Positions 9,536 to 20,500 of a stretch of 64,000 bases of DNA are shown here, piece after piece. A program made the position numbers and the translations under genes. The notes beneath the pieces were generated by a model. The model did no database searches and had not been told where the DNA came from. It saw only the letters and a list, made by a program, of their open reading frames with translations. Position 1 is the first letter of the stretch. Each line of letters begins with the position of its first letter. The DNA is from Telmatactis stephensoni (Eukaryota; Cnidaria; Anthozoa; Actiniaria; Isophelliidae), in NCBI GenBank assembly GCA_029948255.1, contig JALIZF010001674.1, positions 186,001 to 250,000 of the forward strand. Direction: 5' to 3'.

Positions 9536-10941
9536 GCATTTAGGTAGCAAACACTTGGTCTCAAGTGACGTGCTGTAGGGAGCCCATCAGACCTCCTGAT
9601 ATTAACTGATTTTATCATTTATGAGTATAAATTAAATTCAAGAACTGCTTACCAAACTTTTGCATTGATGGCCTAAGATCTTTGTAAGCTGTAGTAACAG
9701 CTAAAATCTGTCTTTTGCATAAGTCTTCATGTTGATACTAAAATTCATATCATATAGTAGTAGCTCAGTATATTGTAATTTATGGAAATGGGAATAAGAG
9801 ATTGTTAGGGGAAGGCCAAACTACAACAAACAAACAACTACTTTAATTTAGCTCAAGTACATGGTGGTCGACTCAATAACAGCTAACAACTGTGCTAAAT
9901 ATGATAACGGAATACACAGGTATCATTTTGCCCGTTCGATCCCAATCTATACAATTAATCCATTTAAGGTAGTTCGGGACTCACAGATTTTACGATAAAG
10001 TTGTCTATTAAATTCTTCCAAAGGAAGAGGTACGTGGAGGGGAGGGGGGGGGGGGGGTCACCGAGGTCACCCTCGAGATATGAGAGGGGAGATGTGGGGT
10101 GTGTTGGACACTTTTTATAAAAATTTTGGAACAACCAAAAATATTTAAAAGCAAACAAAATGATACTATATGATGCAGCAAAACACTTGGAACTGAGTTG
10201 CTGCCCAACAATATGCGAAGAGGTGAGAGATCTACAATAATGCGCCAAAAATAGCCTTCTAGAATACACGTTTTTGAATGACCAAAAAAATACATTTACT
10301 CAAAATCCTAATGATAGAAGTGTACTTTCTTTAATATGAAAAGTTTATAATATTATGAGTTTAAATCATTCATAAAATCAGGGGGTCACAGGGGTGACCG
10401 TATTATTTAAAGAGTTAGAGAAGAACATAGGGTAAAACTCTAATCGAAAACAAACACCAAAAATGAGCCTTTTTACCGTCGTTCGTGCAGCTTTTTCGAT
10501 CGATAATATTCGCTAAATTTAAAAAATCGAGCTTTTCCTCCTACTTCACACAGTGTACAATATTTGTTGATAAAAAAATTGCAGAATTTGGTCGATAAAA
10601 TGTTATTTTTCGTCGCTAAAAGTAGAATATCTTCGCTTTTCAATCGCTGGTTTGCTAGTGCCCAGACTTGCCACGGACAACCGAATGTTCCTTAATATAA
10701 GTGCGCGCGGGAGATGCGCAGTAGCATGGGTCCCGAACTACCTAAAGAGGCAAAAAACTTACAGCAGCCAAGTGCTGGAGTTGATAATGTATGCAGTACG
10801 GACGTTGTCAACTCCAAAATCCGATCGAATGTACATGTCATAAATTCCTTCCTTTTATATATCTTTCTATATATAACATCAACGTTTGCTTTTGTCTCTT
10901 ACCTTGCTTAATGTATCATCCAAGTAGTTATCCCAGCTCAT
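1805..10941 (-). CDS. TSG101-type UEV domain gene, copy 1 (five exons)
   Basis: Ubiquitin E2 variant domain of the TSG101/ESCRT-I kind, which binds ubiquitin and P(T/S)AP peptides but cannot conjugate ubiquitin. Exons in order: 10903-10941 (MSWDNYLDDTLSK), 9653-9737 (..[18 protein letters not shown]), 2548-2613 ([17 protein letters not shown]), 2133-2296 ([19 protein letters not shown]) and 1805-1918 (SSDLTTLVQILCRIFAEEPP). All have AG/GT borders and their phases join without a stop for 156 codons. Exon borders and residues track human TSG101 (YKDLKP, NDG, GTIP, YNIP, PYLHEWKH, EPPV). A tyrosine in VYMPYL stands where a catalytic cysteine would be expected. Introns carry a helicase-MITE and a 6-kb foldback element. 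The C-terminal part after exon 5 was not found, so this may be a UEV-only protein, a truncated copy, or have distant exons. Confidence 0.8.
2794..3236 (+). mobile_element. 443-bp TIR element with 9-bp TSD, carrying a helicase-like N-terminus
   Basis: An insertion in intron 3 of UEV copy 1. It is flanked by ATGAGAAAT at 2785-2793 and 3237-3245, and the sister copy has a single uninterrupted ATGAGAAAT at about 24019-24027, so this is a base-exact empty site. The ends are inverted repeats of roughly 115-130 bp starting TAGTCCAG and containing CCGCTTCGGTAAAACAGA. Between them is an ORF. A 9-bp duplication is typical of Mutator-like elements, but the family is not established. Confidence 0.85.
2934..3158 (+). 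CDS. Helicase-like N-terminal fragment inside the MITE
   Basis: An open reading frame of 74 codons from MAAVYEGLDKSLSELNQLYG, including FTCTKHTFLPKFEQIQALYD. The F/L-P-x-Q-x-x-A-L-x-x-x pattern recalls the Q-motif region just before the Walker A motif of RecQ-like and DEAD-type helicases found in many cnidarian predicted proteins. The frame then runs into the inverted repeat and stops; the ATP-binding and helicase motifs are absent. It is either a captured host gene piece or the 5' end of a larger parental element. Similarity is judged by eye only. Confidence 0.4.
   Translation: MAAVYEGLDKSLSELNQLYGAHFENEFIEAVKFAFTCTKHTFLPKFEQIQALYDLSKGLVTRSHQTCMVSDWFM
3361..3469 (+). mobile_element. Short LINE/SINE 3' tail inserted in foldback arm
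   Basis: About 110 bp that is absent from the matching right arm. It begins TTTTATAGTTTATC and ends TAAATAAAGCTAATTGATTGATTA, a 3' terminus with short ATTG repeats of the L2/CR1 style. An AAAA run flanks both sides in the arm. Probably a severely 5'-truncated non-LTR insertion. Confidence 0.5.
4322..4428. repeat. (AGGAT)n / (AGGAG)n pentanucleotide array
   Basis: About 20 units of AGGAT drifting into AGGAG at the right, forming the left edge of the foldback element's core. The complementary type ATCCT appears at the right edge of the core (5141-5318), as expected of an inverted arm. Confidence 0.95.
4636..5006. repeat. (TGATC)n satellite grading into (TAATC)n and (TAGTC)n
   Basis: Roughly 49 nearly perfect copies of TGATC up to about 4881, then TAATC units interrupted by AATTAGAATC, then TAGTC units to 5006. 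The unit contains GATC, so the array has many self-complementary tetramers. It sits at the centre of the foldback element. Confidence 0.95.
5071..5318. repeat. (TAGTC)n, (TATCC)n and (CCCAT)n arrays
   Basis: TAGTC units to about 5141, then ATCCT/CCTAT units, a block of about 18 CCCAT units (5189-5263) and again CCTAT units to 5318. Successive point variants were each amplified, showing stepwise satellite evolution. Confidence 0.95.
5338..5526 (+). CDS. Unrecognised 62-codon ORF
   Basis: ATG-led frame (MSAYHRETEKPFGYLLVDNK..) ending in a Q/E-rich tail (LQQQQEEINKT) directly right of the satellites. No family recognised. It could be an exon captured by the foldback element or chance; the good codon flow without repeats is the only argument for it. 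Confidence 0.2.
   Translation: MSAYHRETEKPFGYLLVDNKPDTLADGVTSGRGQFDSVPSKEQMRRRKLTGLQQQQEEINKT
6345..6851 (-). CDS. Accessory DNA-binding-type protein of the Harbinger element
   Basis: A 168-residue ORF with ATG start (MPSFWRPFDVPSDAEEDLEL). Residues about 30-90 form a basic, helical segment (TEDEKKLILDAYNEK..GWDDVVRFVR..) that could be a divergent Myb/SANT-like fold; the C-terminus is acidic (DPNDESSEDDEDETQ). Harbinger elements typically encode such a partner that helps bind DNA and import the transposase into the nucleus. Just beyond the stop, another frame continues with a helical stretch (KEMTADAQEAHKKMCQQAM..) to about 6230, suggesting that a small indel near 6350 cut off a C-terminal helix region. 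Confidence 0.5.
   Translation of the reverse strand: MPSFWRPFDVPSDAEEDLELQQSKEKNERMKIRVTEDEKKLILDAYNEKIGQGWDDVVRFVRHNVEKFPLNSRVVEYYLNGEKEKVKRRMKRIVNEALKEASAQVKMPGVGNDAKKNVAEETVQRHMRYAHKRTPLQRKEDKMSHFQDPNDESSEDDEDETQTLPPKK
7931..8476 (+). pseudogene. Harbinger DDE transposase, disrupted
   Basis: C-terminal half of a DDE_4-type endonuclease. First catalytic Asp is in NAVGCIDVTPHE, second in LLADKGYPDVPP, and the presumed third acidic residue is the Glu in RIIIEHVFKQLKD near 8360. All lie in one frame, but TAG at 8279-8281 and TAA shortly after interrupt the region between second and third residues. The N-terminal ~150 residues are not recognisable upstream, so the copy cannot encode a full enzyme. 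Confidence 0.8.
9487..9537. repeat. (CAT)n microsatellite
   Basis: Trinucleotide CAT run in the UEV intron of copy 1, followed by GCATTTAGGTAGC. The homologous run in copy 2 (24264-24345) is longer and interrupted by CACC. Confidence 0.9.
9968..10742. mobile_element. 775-bp MITE with TAA target duplication, GGTAGTTCGGGA ends
   Basis: Terminal inverted repeat GGTAGTTCGGGACTCA / TGGGTCCCGAACTACC flanked by TAA at 9965-9967 and 10743-10745. Flanks align with copy 2 on both sides, where a different element occupies the same TAA. No transposase ORF. A G-run at 10038-10059. Harbinger-type MITEs duplicate 3-bp TWA sites, which fits, but the family is inferred. Confidence 0.8.
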
Positions 10942-11130
10942 TTTGGTGGTATTTGTACAACTCTAAGTAATTGAAATAAAATAAAATTTTCCAGCGAAAC
11001 AGTTTCTACATCAAAGCAATTGGGCAAGAAATCCGACCAACATGGCGGACTGCTTTCCAGATTTGCTCCGCATGGTGACATCATTGTTTATTTTAGGTGA
11101 TGAAGCTGCTGGCCAAAAATCAAAATCGTG

Positions 11131-11325
11131 GGCGTTTTGGGCCCCGGGTAAGGAGGGGGGAGGGGGGAGGGAGGGGGGCCTGTCATCCGATATATTTTGC
11201 GTGGGGATGCTCGCCGTACCTTTTAGGGGTCAAATCATTGATCTGGTACCTTTCAGGGTTTCTGAAATGTAATTGGATTACCAGAGACTAAGGTGGTACC
11301 TTTAAGGGTGTTTTCAGTAAATAAG
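11131..11325. repeat. Iterated GGTACCTTTTAGGG-type repeat, copy at 11.2 kb
   Basis: G-rich head (AGGAGGGGGGAGGGGGG) followed by three spaced copies of a GTACCTTTTAGGGG-like word (about 11216, 11248, 11293). The same word series occurs in the 366-bp element at 36589-36954 and near 55385-55440. Ends not resolved here. Confidence 0.55.
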
Positions 11326-11376
11326 ATGCTTTCATATAACTAAATAATAAATGTATACAAATAGAAGGTGTTCGAA

Positions 11377-12611
11377 AATTCTGTCTTTCCTGCGGTAACA
11401 TTATTTTCAAGTTTAATCACATATTCCCCAGGGAGGGTGCCAATACCATTAAACTGCTTATTATACTGTTCCAATAATTCTTCACAATGGTTCACCTCAG
11501 TTTTGGCATCTACTGCATGCAGTCTTTTGATCATTTTTAGTTCAGTGCTTGTTTCTTTGTTTGTAAGCCAAGTACTGGTGTGATATTGTCTCTTATTACA
11601 TGAAAATCAATAAGTTGATATTGGTCTTTGTACTCTACTGCTACATTGATCAGTCCAATGTTTTTAAGCTCATGTCCTGAGTATGATACTAGTTTTACTC
11701 CACCTAGTTTGTACCATTTTAGTCCCAGATCTTCGCAGATGCCTCTTGAGATAACATTTCCCTGAGCTCCAGTATCAATTTTAATTAAATGGCACTGTTT
11801 TGTCATTTATCTTGGGATTCACTAACCAATCTTTACTAGCAGACTGTGGCATGTTGACAGCACCTACAAAGAATGGACTCTCATCTTGATTTGTTTCGCT
11901 TTCAACAGTTTGAACTTCTTTCTTTGGTACTCTACACATTTTTGCAAAGTGATTTGCTTTATGGCATGTACTGCAAGTTTTGCCAAATGCTGGGCATCGA
12001 CCTCTCCTGTGATTATATCAACAGAACTGACATGACTGATTCATAACTTTTTTCTCTTCCTTTACAACGTGAACTGTACTTTCTTCTCTCAACTCTTTCA
12101 TCTGTGTCATGCTCACCTCTGCCGCTCTACAAATGTCCACACATTTTTCCAGGCTTAACTCTGCTTCTCTAAGTAGTCTTCCTCTTACCGCATCATCTCT
12201 GATTCCACACACTATTATATATCGTATCAAGCCGTCTTTCAAGTCACCAAACTCACATCTGGAAGCTTTGTTTCGCAAGTCCGTCACATATTGATCAATC
12301 GTCTCCCCTTCTTATTGTTTTCTCGTCAGAAATGAATGCCGTTCGAAGGTTAAATTTTTTCTCGGGTTACAATATCTTTCAAATTTGGACATTATTTCCT
12401 TAACTTTTGTCTTATCTCCGTCATCATCCCACTGAAATGAATTGTAGACATCCAGGACCTCCGCTCCAGCTACGTGCAGGAAAGCCATCGCTTGAACTTT
12501 TGCATCTTTTTTATCAAGACCAGATGCGATCTGGTATATTTCAAATTGTTGCTTGAAGCGTCTCCAAATTTCAATTAGTCGCAGCTCATTCGGAGACTGT
12601 AACTTATCCAT
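11377..12611 (-). pseudogene. Ty3/gypsy gag-protease fragment, decayed
   Basis: Sense runs right to left. Gag begins MDKLQSPNELRLIEIWRRFK (12611) with the usual long helical capsid region; an in-frame TAA near 12316 and a TGA inside the zinc-knuckle region (CQFC..., near 12020) interrupt it. A cysteine-rich segment with CPAFGKTCSTCHKANH follows. The protease lies at 11537-11806 in another frame with KIDTGAQGNVISRG. The start of the RT-linker region (YNKQFNGIGTLPGEYVIKLE) is read at 11390-11500 and then breaks off. RT, RNase H and integrase are absent, so this is a truncated relic. Confidence 0.8.
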
Positions 12612-12636
12612 ATTTTGGGTTTTTTGTCCGACACCA

Positions 12637-12869
12637 TGTTAAGATGGCGTTCAGCCAAGACAACAGTCCCCGTATGTGGCACAGGAAGCCCACTCATATA
12701 ACAGACTTGATACTTATAAATTTCATATATAGATATTCAGAGTCTGCTGAAGTTTAAAGAGAGGACGTGAGTGAGATCTAGGAGGAGAGTGGGTAATAAT
12801 TACCGGAGCTCTCAGAGCCCCAAATTATAGTACAATATTGCAAGTATGATAAAATCACTGATTTATACA
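12637..12869 (-). mobile_element. 5' LTR of the decayed gypsy element, with adjoining PBS
   Basis: About 233 bp bounded by TGTATAAATC and ATCTTAACA on the minus strand. It is followed inward by TGGTGTCGGA (12627-12636), whose complement ends in CCA as a tRNA 3' end would. The right border abuts the repeat tail of a LINE, so the boundary is approximate. Confidence 0.55.
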
Positions 12870-13389
12870 AGATTCAAGATTCAAGATTCTTTTATTTTTC
12901 ACATCTCACATTTACAGATATTATTATTATAACCGAATAATTTAGTTTCTAGTAAAATGGAAAGGATTATTTGGGCTATTTTAGCCTGTCAGGGACAACA
13001 CCAGAAGAGAAAGAAAGATTGATGAATGCAATAAGGTCAGCACAGGCTTTGACTGGTATAATACTGATACCACCATCCCCTGCACTACTGGAAGTGGGGG
13101 ATACAAATAAGCTATCCATGTATGAGCCACGAAAATACGATTTGTGATCAATACCAGTATTGGGGATATTTGAGGCAAGGGAGGGGCCAAAGTTTACAAA
13201 AAAAAAACCATTTAACTTGTTGGCAATACCTTGGGGATCAGTTATTTTCAGGATATTATGCATCATAGTGGATGGGATAGAATGGTAGGAAGAAGCAGGG
13301 GAAATAACTGATTTGATAACAGACCATGATTGTTTAATCATGGTTCTGAGATTAGTAAGTTTCTCATGGTCGTATTTTTTCTTTGCCAT
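12870..13389 (-). pseudogene. LINE fragment (pre-RT and RT N-terminus, internally deleted)
   Basis: A non-LTR retrotransposon piece. The ORF at 12976-13389 begins MAKKKYDHEKLTNLRTMIKQ and holds motifs preceding LINE reverse transcriptases (NKLNGFFFVNFGPSLAS, then INLSFSSGVVPDRLK). Residues between the fragment GISIIPV and ACADLIAFINLS appear deleted. The rest of RT is missing. The 3' end at 12870-12892 is a short tandem tail of AAGATTC (sense GAATCTT), a tail type of CR1/L2-like elements. Confidence 0.7.
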
Positions 13390-13740
13390 CTTTCGCCTTT
13401 ACAAGATGGTTATACTTGTTGCAAAATGTGCAATATTTAGTTTTGTTTGCAGGTGAAGGATTCAGCAGATATTGTTTATAAAGTCCGTTCTTTCTGCTGC
13501 ATGAATTTTGAAGTATGGAGTGTACCATGGTGTAGAACATCAGGTCAATGAATTCGTTTGTTGAAGTATATGACTATCAGCATTGAGAATATTAATGTTT
13601 ACTATATCTATGAATATGAACATGATTGGCCATGGAGTACGGCCAAATGGCCAAATGGCCAAATGCATATATGACTCTTTCCATTGTAACCAAACTTAAT
13701 TCAGCAATAACGCAAATAATGGTATACATATCTGTTATAA
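13390..13740. other. Unassigned DNA up to the start of duplicated unit 2
   Basis: No gene seen. Includes three direct copies of the word GGCCAAAT at about 13642-13664. Homology to unit 1 (1022 onward) begins close to 13720. Confidence 0.5.
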
Positions 13741-13778
13741 CACTTTTCAATTCATGCAATTTCAGCTTCGCGTTCTCA

Positions 13779-13831
13779 CCGTGATCCATGATTGTAACTT
13801 CGTGTGTAAACTTCGATATTTCGCCGTTCAT
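13779..13831 (-). CDS. Possible first coding exon of a neighbouring gene, copy 2
   Basis: Same peptide start as at 1058-1109 (MNGEISKFTHEV) with the same GTGAGAA donor. Conservation of the frame in both copies is mild support only; the peptide is not recognised and no downstream exon is found. Confidence 0.25.
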
Positions 13832-14518
13832 ACTGTATAAAGAGTGCTGTTAAATCAATGTTGTTAGCATTTGTTTTCATTATAGTTCAATACCCAGTTT
13901 GAGTCTTTGTAGTTCTATGCATGTACTTTCTTTGACGCTCTTTGTAGCTGTTGCGGACTGGACCCTTTCCAAAAACGCTCGATATCTTTTAGTGTAGGCC
14001 TACCGCAATAGGCCTATGTGATTGTATGTATAGCGTATTTGATTTATGAGACATCACGAGCTAGCCGTGGAAATCCACTTGTTAAAACGCCTTCGGAGTC
14101 GAAAGAAGTAAAATTCCTTACACAACCTTAAACACGGTATATCATATACGCGGTAGAGACCTATTACAGCGTGCGCGCGCATACCAATTTGTAAAGGAAG
14201 AACAAGAACAACAAGATCGAGGATTTAAAACTCGTTGGCCTATGCCCCATGAGTAAAAATATACCAATGTCATCTAGAACTCATTGCTTTGTCAATAAAT
14301 GTAATTATAATCACGAAGAAGTAAAGTTTTATCCTAATATTGCAGTATCACTCGAAGTTTAAAGCAAGCACAGCTTCTGATTCTTACCCAGAATGAAGAG
14401 GAAATTATGGTGCAGAAAAACACTTCACAAGAAAAAGATCAATTTTTTTGGATACCACCTATGTCCTTTAAGTATACAGTGTCAAATAAAAATGTTGTTG
14501 TTGTTGTTGTTAATGTAC

Positions 14519-17500
14519 CTGAAAGCCAGGTTGAGGGGGTGGGGTACACCCTGCTTGCTTGGCATATACTGGTGGCTCTTCAGCAAAGATACAGCAAAGT
14601 ATTTGAACAAGTGCAGCCAAATCTGATGAGGGCTGGAAATAGTAGAACAGAAAATTAATTAAAAGTATAAATTTCAAACCAAACAAATACTCAAATAATC
14701 TCGCTACATGACATGTACATGTATGTAGTGTACATTATAACCAAACACTTTTTTCCCTGCTGTCATTTAAAGATATATATTATATAAAAGATGTATATTT
14801 AATTTTAACCAAGGTTATAATGAATCTTTATTATAAGGAACATGTACTTACATGTTTCCATTCAGCTAAATATGGCATGTAAACTCTGCCTGTATTATCA
14901 ACATGTTTAGACACCTTGATAGCCATTGTATTAGTAGGTCGCACATAAACTGTGGGAGGGTGAAATGGATGGCGCTCTTGTACTAACAAACATATTGGTA
15001 TGTTGTATATATCACCTGCAATTGAATATATAATCAAAATTAATTAATTAAATCATACTAAACAGTGTATACAGCTGTACAATTTATGACATTAAAAAAA
15101 AAATAGACCTCTATGAGGCCATGTGGTTACTGGCCTCAAATCCAAATATAGATATAGACACATTTCAAGGCCTGTCCCTGGTTGGGGGTGGGGGTAGGGG
15201 TTTACTTCGACTAGTGCATACACACACACCGACTTTGTCGTAGTGCCCTTGGTAAGTTTATTTAAATTTCTACATAAGCAAAATGAAAAACTGAAGTACT
15301 ATATAAAATGTAACAGAACCGTTGAGAAATATAAATCATGTTCAACCTGTTCAACATTGTGAAAAGGCGCCGATGTGGCGGCATGCAATAAACACTACAC
15401 GTCCATCGTAAGGTTTCACTTTGTAACAAGTTGAAAGAATGAGGTAAAATCCTAAGCGAAAACATATACAGTTACAAACTTGCCAAATAAAGAGCAGAAA
15501 TAGCAAAAATAAAGAAAAGTTTACTCACCAAACGATGGACACACTACACAAAGTGCACACGATGCCACATGACTCGCGCCCGCGCTGTTAGTAGGTTAGC
15601 GGACACACAAACACGTGATACAAGCGGAAGTTAAAGGTTAGTAAAGCGGAAATGCAAAAAATTACAATTCAATTGTTGAGGAAACAACCTCAACATCCTG
15701 GGGGGTCGGGCTGAACAGAAACAATACATCACTTAAAATCTTGATTAACAATCAATGTCAACGTCTATGGTGTCCATATACTATTCCATAAATCACTTAG
15801 AGTCAATAATAAACACTTGATATTTGACATGTCCAGGTTAAGTAAATGTTCACTTGTAAACTTTATCTCTTCATGGTGACTCTTCGAGTAAGCATAACTT
15901 GTTGATGGGTCGGACCAATGTGGAACCTTTGGTCTTTAGCTCTGCCATCCTAACATGATTATCCTGGCCTGGGAAAACTTTGATCACGCGGCCAAGTAGC
16001 CATCTGCTTCTAGGCTCTGTGTTGTCAGCAATAAGTACGAGGTCGTTGATCTTTAGGTCTTTTCTTACTGTCGTCCACTTCTGACGATACTTGGAGTAGA
16101 GGCACGTACTCCTTAATCCACCTGGACCAAAAGTGATTTGCAATGAACTGAGCGTGTCTCCATTGCTTTCTGCCATACAGGTCATCCCTGTTGAATACTC
16201 CTGGTGGTGGCGTGACGTTCGAGCGCAACAGCAAGAAGTGATTAGGTGTTAGTGGTTCCAGGTCGTCTGGGTCGTCACTACTTGGACACAACGGACGGTT
16301 GTTGAGGATCGAAACTGCTTCACTGAACACGGTGCGCAGCGTCTCCCAGGTAAGAGGTGCACTTGGATTTCCAAGAAGTGGTGCCATCGTTTTACGTACA
16401 CTACGAATCAGTCTCTCCCAGACTCCAGACATATTACTGGCAGTTGGAGGTTGGAACTTCCACTTTGGGATTGGACAGCTATACCATTCACATCCCTTTG
16501 AATGTAGTTCTCTTCTGATAAGTTCCCCGTTGAATGCCTTGATTGATACTCTAAGCTCCTTGGCTGCTCCGGTAAAATTAGTGCCATTATCGGACCATAG
16601 TTCCTTTGGGCATCCACGAACGGCAATAAATCTTCTCAGGGCTTGTATGAAGACATCAGTTGATAGCGAGCTTGCATCTTCAATGTGGATAGCCCTCGTA
16701 GTGAAGCAAACAAATATGCATCCATAGATCTTTTCTGTGGCGCGTCCCCTCTTCACATAGAAGGGACCGAAGTAGTCAACTCCGGTATAGGTGAATGGAG
16801 CTTCGTATGGCGTGAGACGCTCCTTTGGTAGATCTCCCATGGCCTGTTGCATCAGCGGGGCGTGACGTTTACGACAGTCAATACACTTGTGTAGAAGCCG
16901 TCGCACCAGCGACCTGCCATTGACGATCCAGTATTGTTGGCGTATGGTAGACAAGACGTGTTCTCGTCCTGCGTGGCTGAGTATCTTGTGATAATACATT
17001 ACGATGAGCTCAGAGATGTAGTGGTTCCTTGGAACAATCATTGGGTGCTTGAGGTCTGGGGGAAGTGGTGCATTTCGGATTCTTCCGCCGACGCGCAGAA
17101 TTCCATCCACCATTGTTGGGTTGAGTGCTGATAACGGACTTGTTCTCTTCACTTGTCTTTGCTCTTTCAATGCGTTGTATTCCTCTGGAAAGGACTCTGC
17201 TTGTACTAGACGTATTACCTCTTGGCTTGCATTCTTGATCTCCGATTGTTGAAGAGCGCTTGGCAGAGGTGGTGATTCCCCTTTCACAGCCTTCACGAAT
17301 CTCAATAGCCATGCCATCACTCTCAGTAAGCGAGACCATGACGAATAACGCCTGAGTAGCTGGCTGACTTGTGAATCAATTGGTACCGACGAGGTTGTTG
17401 CGTTGTTGCTGTGTGGTGTACTGTCTTCTACATTAACTACATCTTCTTGGGGCTGTGGTTCCTTGCGTGGCCACTGATCTTCGGGTTGCCAGAGCAAGTC

Positions 17501-20500
17501 AGGTCCTGTCCACCAGCGACAGCCTTCCTTGAAGTAGTCGATGCTAACACCCCGTGAACCTTCATCAGCTGGATTTTGAACGCCAGGCACATGGCGCCAC
17601 TGCTCGATTGAGGTTGCTTCGTGGATCTCTGTGATACGGTTTGACTCAAACACTGGAAAGCGTCTTGTCTTGTTACGGATATACTGTAGGGTCGTCAGAG
17701 AATCAGTCCAGTGGGTGGTCGAGTCGATAGGCAAGTCCAGCTCTTTCAGTAACGTGCGGCTTAGACGGGTGGCTAACACAGCTGCTTGTAGCTCCAAACG
17801 CGGCACAGTCCACTCTTTCGCAGGAGCGTTCCTGACCTTGCCCATAACGAATGAGCAATAGATCTGTCCCAGTTGATTCAGCATCCTCAGATAGGCCACT
17901 GCTGCAAGTCCCCTTCTGGATGCGTCAGAGAAGACGTGTAACTGGATGCATGAGGGAGAGTGGAGACTTTGGGACTTGAAGCATCTAGGGATGTGGATAT
18001 TTATTACGTGTGGTATGCCTCGTAGCCATTCTCTCCATAGTGACATGTAAGGCTCAGGAACCTCTTCGTCCCACGACACCCCAGTGCGCCATAAGTCCTG
18101 GAGCAGGATCTTTACAGGTAATGTGAGTGGGGCTAGGAACCCCAAAGGATCAAACAGTGAACTGGCAACAGACAGAATTCCTCTCTTGGTAGGTGGCTTG
18201 GAGCTAGGCACGAATTTGAAGCCGAAGGCGTCAGTCTCAGCATCCCAGTATACTCCAAGGGCGCGTCCAATTGGTAACCGGTCAAGATCCATGTCAAGTT
18301 TTGGATCGGCTCTGTCCTCCACATTGATAGAGGCCAACACTTCACGACAGTTCGCGGTAAACTTCGAGAGGTGAAAGCCACCTTCTGTTAGCAGCTCGAC
18401 CAGCTTGGTTGCCAAGTTTATAGCACGTTCTTTGGTTGACGCGGACTTAAGAACCTCGTCTACGTAAAAATTGCGCTGGACGGTTTGCACGACGTCCTGG
18501 TCGTAGGAGCTTTCGTTGTCTTGTGCGGTCATCCTCAAGGCCTTGTTGGCGCAGCATGGACTGGATTTCGCACCAAAGATGTGCACGCACATCTTGAACT
18601 CCTCAGGGGCCTTTTCTAGATCGTCGCTTGTCCACCACAGGAACCGTAGCGCGTTGGTGTCTTCCTCAATGACTTGGACCTGATAGAACATGGCCTCAAC
18701 GTCAGCTGTAAAGGCAAACAGCTCTTCTCTGAATCGTAGCAAAACTCCAGTGAGGTCGTTGATAAGGCATGGTCCTTGAAGGAGGTTGTCGTTGAGCGAT
18801 GTCCCATGATACTTTGCGGCTGCATCAAAGACCACTCTGATCTTGTCTGGTTTGTTGGGGTTGCTAACAGGATGATGTGGTAAGTACCAGGTCTTGTCAT
18901 TGACTTTTGCTGCTTCTTCCTTTGATAGCTTCACGGCATACCCTTTCTTTATGTAATCGTCCATCACCGCCTTGTACTTGTTGAAGAGTTGTGGGTTACC
19001 TTGAAGACGATTCTTGAGATGTTTCATCCTTGCTTCAACTAGAGGTCGGTTGTAAGGGAGCTGAGGCTTCAGCTCTTTCCACAGCAGTCCCATTTTGTAA
19101 TGGTTTCCATCTTTGCATAACGTTTCGTTAACGATCCCCATAGCTCTCTTGTCCTCGATGGACATCGGTTTACTAGTCACCATCTCTGCACCATATGACT
19201 CCACCTTCCAGAATCGCTGAAGTTGCTCGTCCAGTACACAGTCCATAGTGGTTACATGGTTGGTGTTCGCAGCATCCCCGAGGACGCCCTTACAGGCACC
19301 GCCGAGAACGCTCCAGCCAATGCAGGAACGTATTGCAAATGGCTCATCACGACTACCTCTTCTTACTTCAAGGGGCACAAAGGCCTCATGAATGTTAGTT
19401 CCAATTAGCACAGAGATTTTCTTTCTCTCTACTTCCGGGAAGGGGACATGTTGTAGGTGTGGCCAGCTAGTCCCCTCCTTCAGAACTTCAGTATGCTTCA
19501 GTGGTATAGAAAGGTCTTTTATCGCCCAGGCAGAATCAGCAAGGATACCCTCATCTTCACCAGCATCAACAGATGACATCTTGAATTTGACCTTTAGTCC
19601 ATGTTCCTCGACAGCTGAGTCGCTTACGGTGGATAAGCACAGTTTACTTGGGGTTCCTTTCATCCCTAGCAGAAGTGCTAGTGATGGGTCTATCATTGTC
19701 ATGTCCGAGCCCGAGTCGAGCAGACCATAAGTAGTAATCGTATTTCCGGTCATACTTGTAACTCGCAGGGGAAGTACCTGCAGGAGGACTTCTTGAGAAT
19801 TTACCTTTGCAGACACGCAAAAGTTTGCTTTTTGAACTTCAGAAGTCGATTGTGGCGTAGAGTTGCGAGCATTCTCTTCTTTCTTTTCATAGTGTAGTAG
19901 GGTATGGTGCGGCTTGCCACACCCATTAGCACGACATCGATTTGTAGACTTGCACTGCTTTGCGTGATGTTTAGAGCTCAAGCAGTTGAAACAAAGGCGA
20001 TTGCTCTTTACAAAGTCCGTTCTTTCACGAGGACTCTTTGCCTTGAAGGCATCACATTGGTACAGACGATGATCCTTTGAACACTTTGGACATGACTCCT
20101 CCTTCGTTGCTGTTGTAGTAGTTGCAAATGCAGACACTTTATGAGTAGGCTTGATTGGCTGTCTAATAGGTGGCTTGGGCGTCAACTGTGAAGATTGTAA
20201 AAGAAATGGGTGGTTGGCCACGTGCGCTCTGTCTCGAAGGAAGTCAACGACATCCTTAAACGATGGCATTGCCTTTCCTGTTTTCTCTAGCTTACGTAAA
20301 TGTTCAACGAACTTTCCCTGCACACTTTTGGGTAGGCGTGACAGTAGTTTCTCCAGGTTGTCCGTGTTGACTTCTGAGAGGAATCCCATTGAGGCAAGCG
20401 TATCGTAGTTTGCCTGCACTTCATCGGCGAGACGCTGTAACGCCTGATGGTCGGTCGCACTGATTGGAGGTCCCTTTGTCATAGAGTCCACGCAAGCCTT

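Noticed and set aside
9964..10295. Minus-strand ORFs in the 9968-10742 element
   Set aside because: Two overlapping frames of low complexity around a G/C run, no motif.
10903..10941. First exon MSWDNYLDD.. read as the start of profilin
   Set aside because: Profilins begin similarly, but no profilin second exon follows. The exon ends in ..LSK at phase 0 and joins in phase to UEV exon 2, matching the exon border and ..VSK end of TSG101.
12981..13190. Second minus-strand ORF in the LINE fragment
   Set aside because: Shadow of the LINE frame 12976-13389, which carries the recognisable motifs.
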